DNA of 64,000 nt. Origin: Streptomyces sp. DG2A-72 (lineage in GTDB: Bacteria > Actinomycetota > Actinomycetes > Streptomycetales > Streptomycetaceae). Below the pieces are notes generated by a model. That model had not been told where the DNA came from. It saw only the letters and a program-made list of their open reading frames with translations, and searched no databases. This document shows, one piece after another, positions 52,192 through 60,793 of the stretch (position 1 is its first letter; the number at the start of each line of letters is the position of its first letter). The stretch lies in assembly GCF_030499575.1 (NCBI RefSeq), contig NZ_JASTLC010000001.1:4240001-4304000 (forward strand), in the 5' to 3' direction. A program made the position numbers and the translations under genes.

Positions 52192-53733
52192 TCAGTGGGC
52201 GACGACGGGTACCGCCACCTCATCCTCGACGCCTTCGGCCGATCCGGCCACCGCAGAGGTGTCGGGCTTCCCGGCGTTGACGAGGACCATGACGAGGACC
52301 GCGGCGAGCACCAGCATGCCGACGGCGAACCAGATCGCGTTGGTGTAGCCGTGCACCTGGCCCTGGAGCTGGACCAGCCGCTGCTGGGAGCTGGAGGTCG
52401 CGGAGCCGATGTGGTCCGCGATGTAGGTGGTCGTGGCCGACGCGGCGATCGTGTTCAGCAGGGCCGTACCGATCGCGCCGCCCACCTGCTGCGAGGTGTT
52501 GACCATCGCGGAGGCGACACCGGAGTCCCGGGGCTCGACGCCCAGGGTGGCCAGGGACATGGCCGGCATGAAGGCCGTACCCATGCCGAGACCGAGCAGG
52601 AGCATCGCCGGCAGGATGATCGAGGCGTACGACGAACCGATCTCCAGCTGGGTCATCAGGAGCATGCCGATCGCGGCGACCAGGAAGCCGGGGCCCATCA
52701 GCATCCGCGCCGGGACGCGGGTCATCAGACGGGTACCGATCTGGGTCGAGCCGACCATCATGCCGACGATCATCGGCATGAAGGCGAAGCCGGTCTTGAT
52801 CGGCGTGTAGCCCTTCACGATCTGCAGGTAGTAGGTGAGGAACAGGAACGTGCCGAACATCGCGATGATCGCGATGCCGAGCGAGAGGTAGATCCCGCCG
52901 CGGTTGCGGTCGGTGATGACGCGCAGCGGCAGCAGCGGGGCCTTGACCTTGGCCTCGGTGATGACGAACGCGATCAGCAGCACCACCGACGCGACGAACA
53001 TGCCGACGGTCACCGAGTCGCCCCAGCCGTCGGACTCGGCGCGGGTGAAGCCGTAGACCAGCGCGACCAGGCCGAGGGTGGAGAGCAGGACGCCGGGGAT
53101 GTCGAGCGGGTTGCGGTTGCGGCCGCCCTCCGGCTCACGGATGACGAAGTACGCGCCGAGCGCGGCCACGATCGCGAACGGGATGTTCACGAAGAACGTC
53201 CAGCGCCAGTCCATGTACTCGGTCAGCACACCACCGAGGATGAAGCCCACGGCACCGCCACCACCGGCGATCGCGCCGTAGATGCCGAACGCCTTGGCGC
53301 GCTCCTTGGCGTCCGTGAACATCACGGCGAGCAGGGAGAGCGCGGCGGGCGCGAGCAGTGCGCCGAACACGCCCTGAAGGGCACGGGCGCCGAACATCAT
53401 GGCCTCGTTGGTGGCCGCACCGCCGAGCGCGGAGGCCCCGGCGAAGCCGATCAGGCCGACCACGAAGGCGCGCTTCCGGCCCCACAGGTCGGCGACCCGG
53501 CCGCCGAACAGCAGCAGTCCGCCGAAGGCGAGGGCGTAGGCCGTGACGACCCACTGCCGGTTGCCGTCGGATATGCCCAGGTCCTGCTGGGCGGAGGGCA
53601 GCGCGATGTTCACGATGGTCGCGTCGAGCACGACCATCAGCTGGGCGAGCGCTATGAAGACGAGCGCTTTCCAGCGGTTGGCGTCGCCGGACGAGGCCGG
53701 GGCGCCGGGAGCCTTTGAGGCTGTTTCAGACAT
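52192..53733 (-). CDS. DHA2 family MFS drug exporter
   Basis: Efflux protein of 513 residues with 14 membrane segments. Helix-1 motif is VVLDATIVNIALPSAQQDLG, motif A is GGRVADLWGRKRAFV, and the motif-C region has GGGGAVGFILGGVL. It resembles actinorhodin-type and EmrB/QacA antibiotic exporters. ATG 53733 gives the typical short cytoplasmic start; a longer GTG form from 53823 adds an unlikely 30 residues. It lies downstream of a TetR gene on the same strand (146 bp gap). Confidence 0.93.
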   Translation of the reverse strand: MSETASKAPGAPASSGDANRWKALVFIALAQLMVVLDATIVNIALPSAQQDLGISDGNRQWVVTAYALAFGGLLLFGGRVADLWGRKRAFVVGLIGFAGASALGGAATNEAMMFGARALQGVFGALLAPAALSLLAVMFTDAKERAKAFGIYGAIAGGGGAVGFILGGVLTEYMDWRWTFFVNIPFAIVAALGAYFVIREPEGGRNRNPLDIPGVLLSTLGLVALVYGFTRAESDGWGDSVTVGMFVASVVLLIAFVITEAKVKAPLLPLRVITDRNRGGIYLSLGIAIIAMFGTFLFLTYYLQIVKGYTPIKTGFAFMPMIVGMMVGSTQIGTRLMTRVPARMLMGPGFLVAAIGMLLMTQLEIGSSYASIILPAMLLLGLGMGTAFMPAMSLATLGVEPRDSGVASAMVNTSQQVGGAIGTALLNTIAASATTTYIADHIGSATSSSQQRLVQLQGQVHGYTNAIWFAVGMLVLAAVLVMVLVNAGKPDTSAVAGSAEGVEDEVAVPVVAH

Positions 53734-53879
53734 GGAGGTACCCACTTCGGGACTTCGGGACGGAAAAACGGTGAGGTAGGTGAGGTAAGGGAACGACTGG
53801 GCAAGGGAACGGCTCGTCGTCACTGACGGCCGGAAGCTGTGTGTCGTGACTGACTGGCGTGGCGCTCTGAACTAATCGG

Positions 53880-54527
53880 TCAGGCTTGGCTCCGCAGGTC
53901 CTCCATCGTTGAGGCCACCCCCGGCAGGACCGAGCGGGCCGGGGCCCGCAGTCCGTCCAGGAAGAGCTGCAGGTGCCGGTGGACGAAGCGGTCGAGGCTC
54001 ATACAGCCGACACCGGCCGGGGGCCGGCTGAGCTGGGCCACGGCGAGCATCACGTCGCCGACGGCCACATCGGAGCGGAGCTGGCCCGCCTTCTGGGCAC
54101 GCTCCATGACCTCTTCGATGAGCTGCTCGACCCGTTCCCGCGCCGCCTCCAGGTCGGGGTGGTGCCGGTCGAAGGTGCTGGCGACCATCGGGCACAGCGC
54201 GCTGATCCGCTCGTCGGCGGCGGCGTGCACAAAGCGCTCCAGCGCCTCGAAGGCGTCCCCGGTCTCCGCCAGCGCCTGGTGCGCGGCCTCGGCCGTTCGG
54301 TCCATGACCGAGCAGACGACCTCGCGGACCAGCGCTTCGCGGTCGGGGAAGTTGCGGTACACCGTGGCATTGCCGACGCCGGCCCGGCGGGCGATCTCAT
54401 CGAGCGGCACCTCGGCGCCGAACTCGGTGAACATCTCGCGGGCGGCGGTGACGATCCGCTCCCGGTTGCGCAGGGCGTCGGCGCGCGGCCGGGTCACCTT
54501 CTTCTGCACGGGGGTCGCGGTCTGCAC
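53880..54527 (-). CDS. TetR family transcriptional regulator
   Basis: Repressor of 215 residues. Helix-turn-helix spans about residues 20-68 (RIVTAAREMFTEFGAEVPLDEIARRAGVGNATVYRNFPDREALV). The C-terminal domain resembles the TetR_C_33/SbtR type. The GTG start has GAGGAG upstream. It lies upstream of the DHA2 exporter, and two palindromes in its promoter suggest it represses itself and the exporter. Confidence 0.94.
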   Translation of the reverse strand: MQTATPVQKKVTRPRADALRNRERIVTAAREMFTEFGAEVPLDEIARRAGVGNATVYRNFPDREALVREVVCSVMDRTAEAAHQALAETGDAFEALERFVHAAADERISALCPMVASTFDRHHPDLEAARERVEQLIEEVMERAQKAGQLRSDVAVGDVMLAVAQLSRPPAGVGCMSLDRFVHRHLQLFLDGLRAPARSVLPGVASTMEDLRSQA

Positions 54528-54555
54528 GGCGTACTCCTCGACTGGCTCTGGTGCG

Positions 54556-54578
54556 ATCCGGGGAAGCTCTCCCCGTTT
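54556..54578. promoter_or_regulatory. TetR operator (proximal, imperfect)
   Basis: ATCCGGGGA-AGCTC-TCCCCGTTT: the right arm is identical to the distal site and the left arm matches in seven of nine bases. It lies 28 bp before the tetR start. Confidence 0.7.
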
Positions 54579-54595
54579 CGCGCGGACACAGGTCT

Positions 54596-54618
54596 AAACG
54601 GGGAACCAGTCCCCGTTT
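54596..54618. promoter_or_regulatory. TetR operator (distal, perfect)
   Basis: AAACGGGGA-ACCAG-TCCCCGTTT, a perfect 9-5-9 palindrome. Its centre is 40 bp from the proximal site, about four helical turns, so both could be bound on one face. Confidence 0.82.
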
Positions 54619-54782
54619 GTTTCCCGTATTCGAAGAGATTTCCTGTGACCTGAGTCACACCTCTACTGGCGGGAAACGCACGTTCGGCCCCTCCAGCGCG
54701 CGCCCGCCCCACCCCCCGCCCCAGGGTGATCGAAAGGGCGCAGCCCATGACCTGCGGCTGCCCGGAGCGAAGGGGGCCGTGC

Positions 54783-56087
54783 ATGCCGCAGCCGACCGCC
54801 ACCCGTCGGATACGCCCGCGCCGCCTGGCCGCCCTCGCGTCCGTGACCGCCCTGACCTTCGCGGTCAGCAACTCGGCCGGTACGGGGCACCTGGCGGCGA
54901 CCTCCACGACGGCCGGCGCCGGCTCGATCGCCCTGGCCCGCTCCGCCGCCCACGGCCCCTGCATGATCACCGGCGGCCCCCAGGTCCAGATGTCGGAGGG
55001 CGTCCCCACCCCCCGCGGCTACTCCCGCTCCACCGGCACCGTCCGCGCCCTCACCCTCATGATCGACTTCTCCGACGCCCCCGGCCAGGGCACCGCCCTC
55101 GACCGCTACGCCGAGTTCTTCCCGCAGACCCAGGAATGGTTCCGGACCAGTTCCTACGGCCGCCTGCACTACCGCCCCGAGACGCCCGTACGCCAGTGGC
55201 TGCGCATGCCGAAGCCGTTCCGGGCGTACGGCATAGAACGCGGCGCCCCCTTCGCCCCCGGCTACCGCGACCTGGTCCAGGACCTCGTCGCCGCCGCCGA
55301 TCCCAAGATCGACTTCACGTCGTACGACTTCCTGAACGTGCTGATCACCCCGAACGCCGGCCCCTCCGCCCTGGACACCGTCCTGTCCGTGACCTTCGCC
55401 GGCAACACCGAGGCACCGGTCGCGGACGGCAGGCCGGTGGCCAACGCGTCCTTCGTCTACTCCCGCCAGGACGACGGCTCCGGCACCTACGGCAAGACCG
55501 GCTACCGCGTCCTGCCCCACGAGAACGGCCATGTCTTCGGCCTGCCCGACCTCTACACCCAGGAAGGCGGGGCCGCCGTCGGCCACTGGGACATCATGAG
55601 CGAGGACTGGGGCGCCAACAACGACTTCCTCGGCTGGCACAAATGGAAACTGGGCTGGCTGGACGCCACCCAGGTCAGCTGCGCGGCCGACACCGGCACC
55701 AGCGACCACGCGCTCACCCCCTTGTCCCGCGCGGGCGGCCCCAAGCTGGTCTTCGTCCCGGTCGACGCCCGCACCGGCTACGCGGTCGAGCTGCGCACCC
55801 GCGGCGGCAACGACGAGGCGGTCTGCCGCCCCGGCGTCCTGATCTACAAAGTCGACGCGACAGTGGACACCGGCCGGGGACCGGTGACGGTGTACGACTC
55901 ACGCCGGGACAGCGGCGGCTGCACCCGCAGCCCGAACGTCCACGCGGAACTGTCCGACGCGCCCTTCACGCAGGGCGAGGACTTCCGGGACCCCCGGCAC
56001 GGCATCCGGATCGCGGTGACGGAAGCGGATCCCGGCGGGGAGCACCGGGTGCGGGTGACACGGGGCCCGCGGCCGACGCGGAAGTGA
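54783..56087 (+). CDS. Secreted M6-family metalloprotease-like protein
   Basis: Extracellular zinc protease of 434 residues. A signal peptide with an Arg-rich start (TATRRIRPRRLAALASVTALT) is followed by a short propeptide. The catalytic domain has the M6-type zinc motif HENGHVFGLPDLY: His246, Glu247, His250 and the Asp of GLPDLY as third ligand, plus the Met-turn (WDIMSEDWG). The C-terminal third is a beta-rich domain. ATG 54783 gives a normal signal peptide and has AGGGGG upstream; ATG 54747 is an alternative. Confidence 0.9.
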   Translation: MPQPTATRRIRPRRLAALASVTALTFAVSNSAGTGHLAATSTTAGAGSIALARSAAHGPCMITGGPQVQMSEGVPTPRGYSRSTGTVRALTLMIDFSDAPGQGTALDRYAEFFPQTQEWFRTSSYGRLHYRPETPVRQWLRMPKPFRAYGIERGAPFAPGYRDLVQDLVAAADPKIDFTSYDFLNVLITPNAGPSALDTVLSVTFAGNTEAPVADGRPVANASFVYSRQDDGSGTYGKTGYRVLPHENGHVFGLPDLYTQEGGAAVGHWDIMSEDWGANNDFLGWHKWKLGWLDATQVSCAADTGTSDHALTPLSRAGGPKLVFVPVDARTGYAVELRTRGGNDEAVCRPGVLIYKVDATVDTGRGPVTVYDSRRDSGGCTRSPNVHAELSDAPFTQGEDFRDPRHGIRIAVTEADPGGEHRVRVTRGPRPTRK

Positions 56088-56175
56088 AGGAAGCGCGCGC
56101 AGCGCTCGAGGAAAGGAAGCGCGCGCAAGGCTTGGGGAAAGGAAACGCGCGCGGGGCTGGAAGAAACGGGCGCGG
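56086..56175 (+). repeat. Degenerate tandem repeat, about 3.5 units of 25 bp
   Basis: Units at 56086-56110, 56111-56136 and 56137-56160 plus a partial copy. Each begins GAAAGGAA(G/A)CGCGCGC or a close variant. It begins at the protease stop codon and ends shortly before the IclR gene. Confidence 0.7.
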
Positions 56176-56215
56176 ATTACCGTAGGCCTGCCGCGACCGC
56201 CGTACCGGAGAACCG

Positions 56216-57901
56216 ATGCCCGCGAACACCACGACCGCCGCCCTCGGGGCGACCGGCCAGCCCGCCGCCGTACCGGCCGAGGCGGTCACCCCGCTGATGC
56301 GCGGGATCGCCGTGCTGCGGCACCTGACCGAGGCGGGCGGCACGCTGAGCCCGAGCGGCCTGGAACGGGCCACCGGACTCGCCCGCTCCACCATCGACCG
56401 GATCACCTCGACGCTCGCGCGCATGGGGTACGTCCGCCTCGACGGCCGGGACGCGGTCCTCACCCCCCGCCTGATGGAACTGGGCAACGCCTACCTGTCC
56501 GCCCTGCGCCTGCCGGCGCTGCTGGCCGCCCGCGCCGACCAACTCGCCGACGAACTCGACGAGTCGGTGTCACTCGCGGTGGGCGACCGCGACGGCATCC
56601 GCTTCATCCACCAGGCCACCCGCCGCCGCGCGATGTCCCTCAGCTTCCGCATCGGCGACCTCCTCCCGGCCGAACGCACCGCGCCAGGACCGCTGTTCGC
56701 CGCCGAGTGGAGCGACGACGACTGGGCGCGCTGGCGCGCACGCCGGGCGGCGGACCCGCAGGACCGGGCCTTTCCCGCCGTACCGCCACGCGAACACACC
56801 CGCCCCGACGAGGAGTTCGAGCACCGGGCGGCACAGGCGGCGGCGGACGGCTGGGCGCTGGACGACCAGCTGATCGAGCCGGGCCTGGTCGCGGTGGCCG
56901 TACCCGTACGCGATCCCCGAACCGGCCAAGTCGCCTGTGTGGCAAGCGTGGTGAGCCACACCAGCCGCCACACCGCCGCCGGCCTGCGCGACACGCTTCT
57001 GCCCCGGCTACGGGCGGCGGTGACGGACATGGAACGCGAGCTGCGCGAGTCCCCGCCGCCGGAGCCGGCTCCGCCGCCGTCGGGCCTTGCGACCTGGACG
57101 GGGGCGTCGAAGCAGGAGCTGGGGAGGGAGTTCGTGGAATCCCTGGCCCGCGGCCTGACCGTCCTGACGGCCTTCGGCGAGGGCCGCGCGGAACTGACCC
57201 TGACGGAGGTCGCGAAGGCGACGGGCCTGGCCCGGGCGACGGCCCGCCGGGCGCTGATCACATACGAGCATCTGGGGCTGGTACGGCCGGGTCCGCACCG
57301 CACGTTCACACTCACCTCGAGGGTCCTCTCCCTGGGCTTCCCGCCGCTCTCCCGCACGACCCTCTCCCAGATCGCGACCCCGCACCTCGCCGACCTCTCC
57401 ACCCGGGTCCACGAGTCGGCGTCACTGGCCGTCCTGTCGCCGTCGGGCGAGGAGATCCAGTACACGGCCAGGGTGGCCACGATCCGGGTGATGAGCGTCA
57501 ACATCACGGTGGGGACGCGGCTGCCGGCGTACGCGACCTCGATGGGGCGGGTGATGCTCGCCGGCGTACCTGAAGCGGCGCGCGCACCGGGCGAGTTGAA
57601 GGCGCTGACCCCGCGCACGGTCACGGACCCCTCGGTGCTCTCCGCGATCCTGGAGGATGTCCGAGCGCAGGGCTACGCCCTGGTCGACGAGGAGCTGGAG
57701 GAGGGCCTCCGCTCCATCGCGGTGCCGGTTCGTGACCGCACGGGCCGGGTGGTGGCCGCGGTGAACGTCGCGATGCACGCGGCCCGGCACACGGCCGACG
57801 AATGCGTCCACGACATCCTGCCCGAGCTGAGGGCGACGGCGGCGGGCATCGAGTCGGACCTGCATGTGGCGGGGAGGTTCACGCGGGTGTCGGTGGCGTG
57901 A
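56216..57901 (+). CDS. Tandem-duplicated IclR family regulator
   Basis: Protein of 561 residues, twice the usual IclR length. First copy: helix-turn-helix at about residues 27-75 (GIAVLRHLTEAGG, LARSTIDRITSTLARMGYV) and effector domain to about 275. Second copy: helix-turn-helix at about 311-362 (LARGLTVLTAFGEGRAELTLTEVAKATGLARATARRAL) and effector domain to about 555. Each half keeps the C-terminal SVAVPVRD-like ligand segment (VAVAVPVRDPRTGQVACV and RSIAVPVRDRTGRVVAAV). This layout is known from Streptomyces regulators of aromatic (protocatechuate) catabolism, but no such genes are nearby. Confidence 0.92.
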   Translation: MPANTTTAALGATGQPAAVPAEAVTPLMRGIAVLRHLTEAGGTLSPSGLERATGLARSTIDRITSTLARMGYVRLDGRDAVLTPRLMELGNAYLSALRLPALLAARADQLADELDESVSLAVGDRDGIRFIHQATRRRAMSLSFRIGDLLPAERTAPGPLFAAEWSDDDWARWRARRAADPQDRAFPAVPPREHTRPDEEFEHRAAQAAADGWALDDQLIEPGLVAVAVPVRDPRTGQVACVASVVSHTSRHTAAGLRDTLLPRLRAAVTDMERELRESPPPEPAPPPSGLATWTGASKQELGREFVESLARGLTVLTAFGEGRAELTLTEVAKATGLARATARRALITYEHLGLVRPGPHRTFTLTSRVLSLGFPPLSRTTLSQIATPHLADLSTRVHESASLAVLSPSGEEIQYTARVATIRVMSVNITVGTRLPAYATSMGRVMLAGVPEAARAPGELKALTPRTVTDPSVLSAILEDVRAQGYALVDEELEEGLRSIAVPVRDRTGRVVAAVNVAMHAARHTADECVHDILPELRATAAGIESDLHVAGRFTRVSVA

Positions 57902-58080
57902 GAGACGCGCACGCCACTCGCTCCCCTTCCGGCCTTGCAGAGACGTCCTGACATATCCATTGACAGCCCTCGGAGGCGGCCTCGTAGTACGTGGCACTTG
58001 GGACTAGAGCGCGCCAATAAAGCGCTCTAGCACCCCGGGCCGCACTGCGAGGTTCATGGGACCTGCGCAGACACCAGGAC
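57902..58080. other. Leader region of the broken sugar-binding gene
   Basis: No gene. It holds the palindrome at 58004-58030 and, just before 58081, a direct repeat of TGCGCAGACAC (58065 and 58082 areas). It probably was the promoter of the sugar-binding lipoprotein now reduced to a remnant. Confidence 0.55.
58004..58030. promoter_or_regulatory. Perfect 9-9-9 palindrome upstream of sugar-binding remnant
   Basis: CTAGAGCGC, nine bases (GCCAATAAA), GCGCTCTAG. The A+T-rich spacer could hold a -10 box. It resembles an operator for a sugar-responsive (LacI/ROK-type) repressor or a terminator of the IclR gene; the position 103 bp past IclR allows both. Confidence 0.6.
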
Positions 58081-58430
58081 ATGCGCAGACACCGACGAGC
58101 CGCCACACTCGGGCGGCAAGAAGTCCGAGGAGGAGGGCGCGGCAGGTGGTCACCCTCGGCGCCCGATCGCCCTCACCGCCGTGCAGACCGTGTCCGACGC
58201 GGGCACCGAGGCCAAGGTCGCGGAATTCGCCGTCGACCAACAGCCCTACCTTCAGGGCCACCTCTCCGTCGACGCCCTCTGGCTCTACCGGACCAACGGC
58301 AACTTCAGCGGCGGCGGCACCGCACCCGTCCTCAACGGACCGGCCTTCATCACCAAGGACAACGTCGACGAGGTCGCCGACTTCGGGCGAAGGGGACGCG
58401 CTGTATCGGCACGTAGGTACACGTTAGGTA
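58081..58430 (+). pseudogene. Sugar ABC transporter substrate-binding lipoprotein, gutted remnant
   Basis: One frame joins the start of a mature lipoprotein (SGGKKSEEEGAAGG, at about 58108-58150) directly to the last 80 or so residues of an RbsB-type sugar-binding protein. These are AVQTVSDAGTEAKVAEFAVDQQPYLQG, then DALWLYRTNGNFSGGG, GPAFITKDNVDEVADF. About 200 residues in the middle are missing, and near 58385 the frame slips: the usual end FAKGTR is read in another frame (GCGAAGGGGACGCGC). The signal peptide is also gone, though MRRHRRAAT in a different frame may be its relic. No sugar ABC permease or ATPase remains. Confidence 0.75.
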
Positions 58431-58580
58431 ATGTGTTCGCCCGGGTAGGGCCCGGACAGTCGCTGCGAGGCGGCCACGACCGGCCGCAGACGATCGCGGC
58501 ATGACCACCGCGGACATCGGCGCGGCCTCCGGCCCCTGATCCCAGAGGACGACCACGAGAAGACTGACGGGGGAACACCT

Positions 58581-59552
58581 ATGACGACCGCTCACGCCCT
58601 GTCCGGGGCTGGGAGCAGTCCACCGCCGGAGAGCGACACGGTCATCGACGTACGCGATCTGCGGATGCGCTACCGCAGCCAGGACGTACTGAAGGGGGTC
58701 GGCTTCACGGCCCGTCGAGGGGAAGTCGTCGTACTGCTCGGCCCGAACGGCGCGGGCAAGACGACCACGATCGAGATCCTGGAAGGCTTCCGGATGCGCT
58801 CGGCCGGTGACGTGACCGTCCTCGGCACCGATCCGGCTCGCGGGGACGAGCGGTGGCGTGCACGCCTGGGCATCGTGTTGCAGTCCTGGCGCGACCACGG
58901 CAAGTGGCGGGTGCGGGAGCTGCTGGCACAGCTGGGTTCGTACTACGCGCCGTACTCCACCGCCCTCGTACGGCGGCCGTGGGACATCGACGACCTCATC
59001 GCCGCCGTGGGGCTCACCGAACAGGCGGACAAACGGGTCGGGACCCTGTCGGGCGGGCAACGCAGACGTTTCGACGTGGCCATCGGCATTGTGGGCCGAC
59101 CGGAGCTGCTGTTCCTGGACGAGCCGACGGCCGGCCTGGACCCGGAGGCCAGGAACGAGTTCCACGGCCTGGTGCGCGGGCTCGCGGACGACAACACCAC
59201 CGTTCTGCTGACCACGCACGATCTTGCCGAGGCGGAGAGGCTCGCCGACCGGATCCTCATTCTGGCCGGTGGCCGCATCGTGGCCGACGGCCCCGCCGAG
59301 GAGCTGTCCCGGCAGGCATCGGCCGAGGCCACCGTGCGCTGGACCCGGGACGGGAAGCCCTACGAGCAGGCGACAGCCGAGCCGACCCCCTTCGTCCGCC
59401 GGCTGTTCGAGGAGCACGGCGAGGCGATCGGCGGGCTGGAGGTGCGCCGGGCGAGCCTGGAGGACACCTACCTGACGATGGTGCGCGAGTCGGAGGCGGG
59501 AAGCATCTCCGGCGAGCGCGCGGCACGGGCTTTCGGGGAGGGATCGCGATGA
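58581..59552 (+). CDS. ABC transporter ATP-binding protein (DrrA/CcmA type)
   Basis: ATPase of 323 residues for an ABC-2 exporter. Walker A is GPNGAGKTT, the signature is LSGGQRRR, Walker B is LLFLDEPTAGLD and the H-loop is LTTHD. The C-terminal 90 residues form the DrrA-like extension that contacts the permease. GGGGGA precedes the ATG by seven bases. Coupled with the permease by an ATGA overlap. Substrate unknown; family members export antibiotics. Confidence 0.94.
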   Translation: MTTAHALSGAGSSPPPESDTVIDVRDLRMRYRSQDVLKGVGFTARRGEVVVLLGPNGAGKTTTIEILEGFRMRSAGDVTVLGTDPARGDERWRARLGIVLQSWRDHGKWRVRELLAQLGSYYAPYSTALVRRPWDIDDLIAAVGLTEQADKRVGTLSGGQRRRFDVAIGIVGRPELLFLDEPTAGLDPEARNEFHGLVRGLADDNTTVLLTTHDLAEAERLADRILILAGGRIVADGPAEELSRQASAEATVRWTRDGKPYEQATAEPTPFVRRLFEEHGEAIGGLEVRRASLEDTYLTMVRESEAGSISGERAARAFGEGSR

Positions 59553-60400
59553 GTCCGGTGTGGTACGCAGCGAGAGCGGGAGTGCGGCGTGGCTGCACGG
59601 AACTTCGGCAGACCTTCACCACCGGCCAGGACGTGTTCGGATACGTCCTCTGGACGGTCCTGCTCATCGTGCCGCTCTTCCTGGTCAGGGGCGATCCGCT
59701 GAAGGGTGCCGGCATCTCGGCCGGCGCGTTCATGCTGCCGAGCATGGTGGGGATGACACTCGCCTTCACCGGCATGATGACCACCGCGCAGCTACTGGCC
59801 ACCGAGCGCGAGGACGGCACCCTGCTGCGGGCCAAATCCGTTCCTCACGGCATGGTCGGCCACCTTGTCGGCAAGATCATCATGGTGTCGGGTACGGCCC
59901 TCGCCTCCATGGCGCTCGCCCTCGCCGCCGGTGTGTTCCTCGTCGAAGACGTTGCCCGGCAGGGCGGCGGGGCGTGGTTGACGCTGGTGTGGGTGGTACC
60001 GCTGGGCCTCCTGGCAACCCTGCCCATCGGCGCCGTCATCGGCTCCCTCGTCGGCAGCCCCCGCACCATCGGCTTGCTGATGCTTCCGGTCATGGGCCTC
60101 ATCGTGATCTCCGGCATCTACTTCCCCCTCTCAAAGCTGCCCGAGTGGCTCCAGACCGTCGGCCAGATCTTCCCCGTCTACTGGCTGGGCCTCGGCCTCC
60201 GCTCGGCACTCCTTCCGGCCGACGCGGTCGCCGCCGAGCTCGGCGAATCCTGGCGGCACCTGGAGACAGCTGGGGTACTGGGTGCCTGGGCAGTCGCCGG
60301 GCTGCTCCTCGCACCGCCCGTACTACGGAGGATGGCCCGCCGCGAGTCCGGATCCGCGATGGCGGAACGGCATCGGAAGGCCATGCAGCGGGTCGGCTAG
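59549..60400 (+). CDS. ABC-2 type transporter permease
   Basis: Membrane subunit of 283 residues with six hydrophobic segments (VFGYVLWTVLLIVPLFLV, FMLPSMVGMTLAFTGM, MVSGTALASMALALAAGVF, LLATLPIGAVIGSLVG, IGLLMLPVMGLIVISGIYFPL and a last one near residue 245). ISGIYFPLSKLPEWLQ is the typical ABC-2 exporter motif. Partner of the upstream ATPase. Its TAG stop touches the first base of the MITE-like element. Confidence 0.93.
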   Translation: MSPVWYAARAGVRRGCTELRQTFTTGQDVFGYVLWTVLLIVPLFLVRGDPLKGAGISAGAFMLPSMVGMTLAFTGMMTTAQLLATEREDGTLLRAKSVPHGMVGHLVGKIIMVSGTALASMALALAAGVFLVEDVARQGGGAWLTLVWVVPLGLLATLPIGAVIGSLVGSPRTIGLLMLPVMGLIVISGIYFPLSKLPEWLQTVGQIFPVYWLGLGLRSALLPADAVAAELGESWRHLETAGVLGAWAVAGLLLAPPVLRRMARRESGSAMAERHRKAMQRVG

Positions 60401-60521
60401 GGCCTGTCCGGCGGATCAGGTCGGAGGAAAAGCGGCGGTGCCTGATCAGCGCAGGTGAGCGGGGCCTGGTGCGTGCAGATGCAAGGCCCCGCCTCTCCGG
60501 CAAGATCCGCCGGACAGGCCC
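60400..60521. mobile_element. MITE-like element with 18-bp terminal inverted repeats
   Basis: A 122-bp non-coding element. GGGCCTGTCCGGCGGATC at 60400-60417 is repeated exactly inverted at 60504-60521. Inside are two more inverted repeats: GATCAGG/CCTGATC (60414-60420 with 60441-60447) and GCGGGGCCT/AGGCCCCGC (60459-60467 with 60484-60492). No open frame. No clear target duplication is seen. Terminal repeats of this kind occur at Streptomyces insertion sequences, so a non-autonomous relative is likely; a structured RNA or elaborate terminator for the ABC operon is the alternative. Confidence 0.7.
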
Positions 60522-60584
60522 CAGTGGCGTGCCGGGGGCGTTGTCCGGGGCCGGGTGGAGGCGCGCCGGATTCGGGGCGGTCGG

Positions 60585-60629
60585 CGGGTGTGGGTGTGCG
60601 GGTGCGGGTGCGGGTGCGGGTGCGGGTGC
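60585..60629 (+). repeat. Hexanucleotide microsatellite (CGGGTG)n
   Basis: Seven near-contiguous copies of (C/T)GGGTG, the last five perfect (60599-60628). Together with the surrounding gene-free 60522-60793 it shows no coding signal. It is a likely slippage hot spot. Confidence 0.8.
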
Positions 60630-60793
60630 CTCAGGGTGGCGGGCGCCGGCGGTAGCGCCGGCGTGGGCATCCGGCACCGGGCCTCGGCCGGCCCAGCCCT
60701 GCACGGGGCGCCTTCTGGCCTGCGGAAACGAGAACCTGTCCACCGCCGATCCCTAATCCGCTAGGCTAGTCGCCGGATCTCGCGGAGATCCTC

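Noticed and set aside
54556..54618. CRISPR-like repeat pair
   Set aside because: Only two units, each palindromic, in front of a TetR gene; no spacers or cas genes exist in the window.
58056..58427. 123-residue plus-strand frame rich in Pro, Ser, Thr and Arg
   Set aside because: It is the shifted frame of the sugar-binding remnant, whose motifs are in the frame that begins with SGGKKSEEE.
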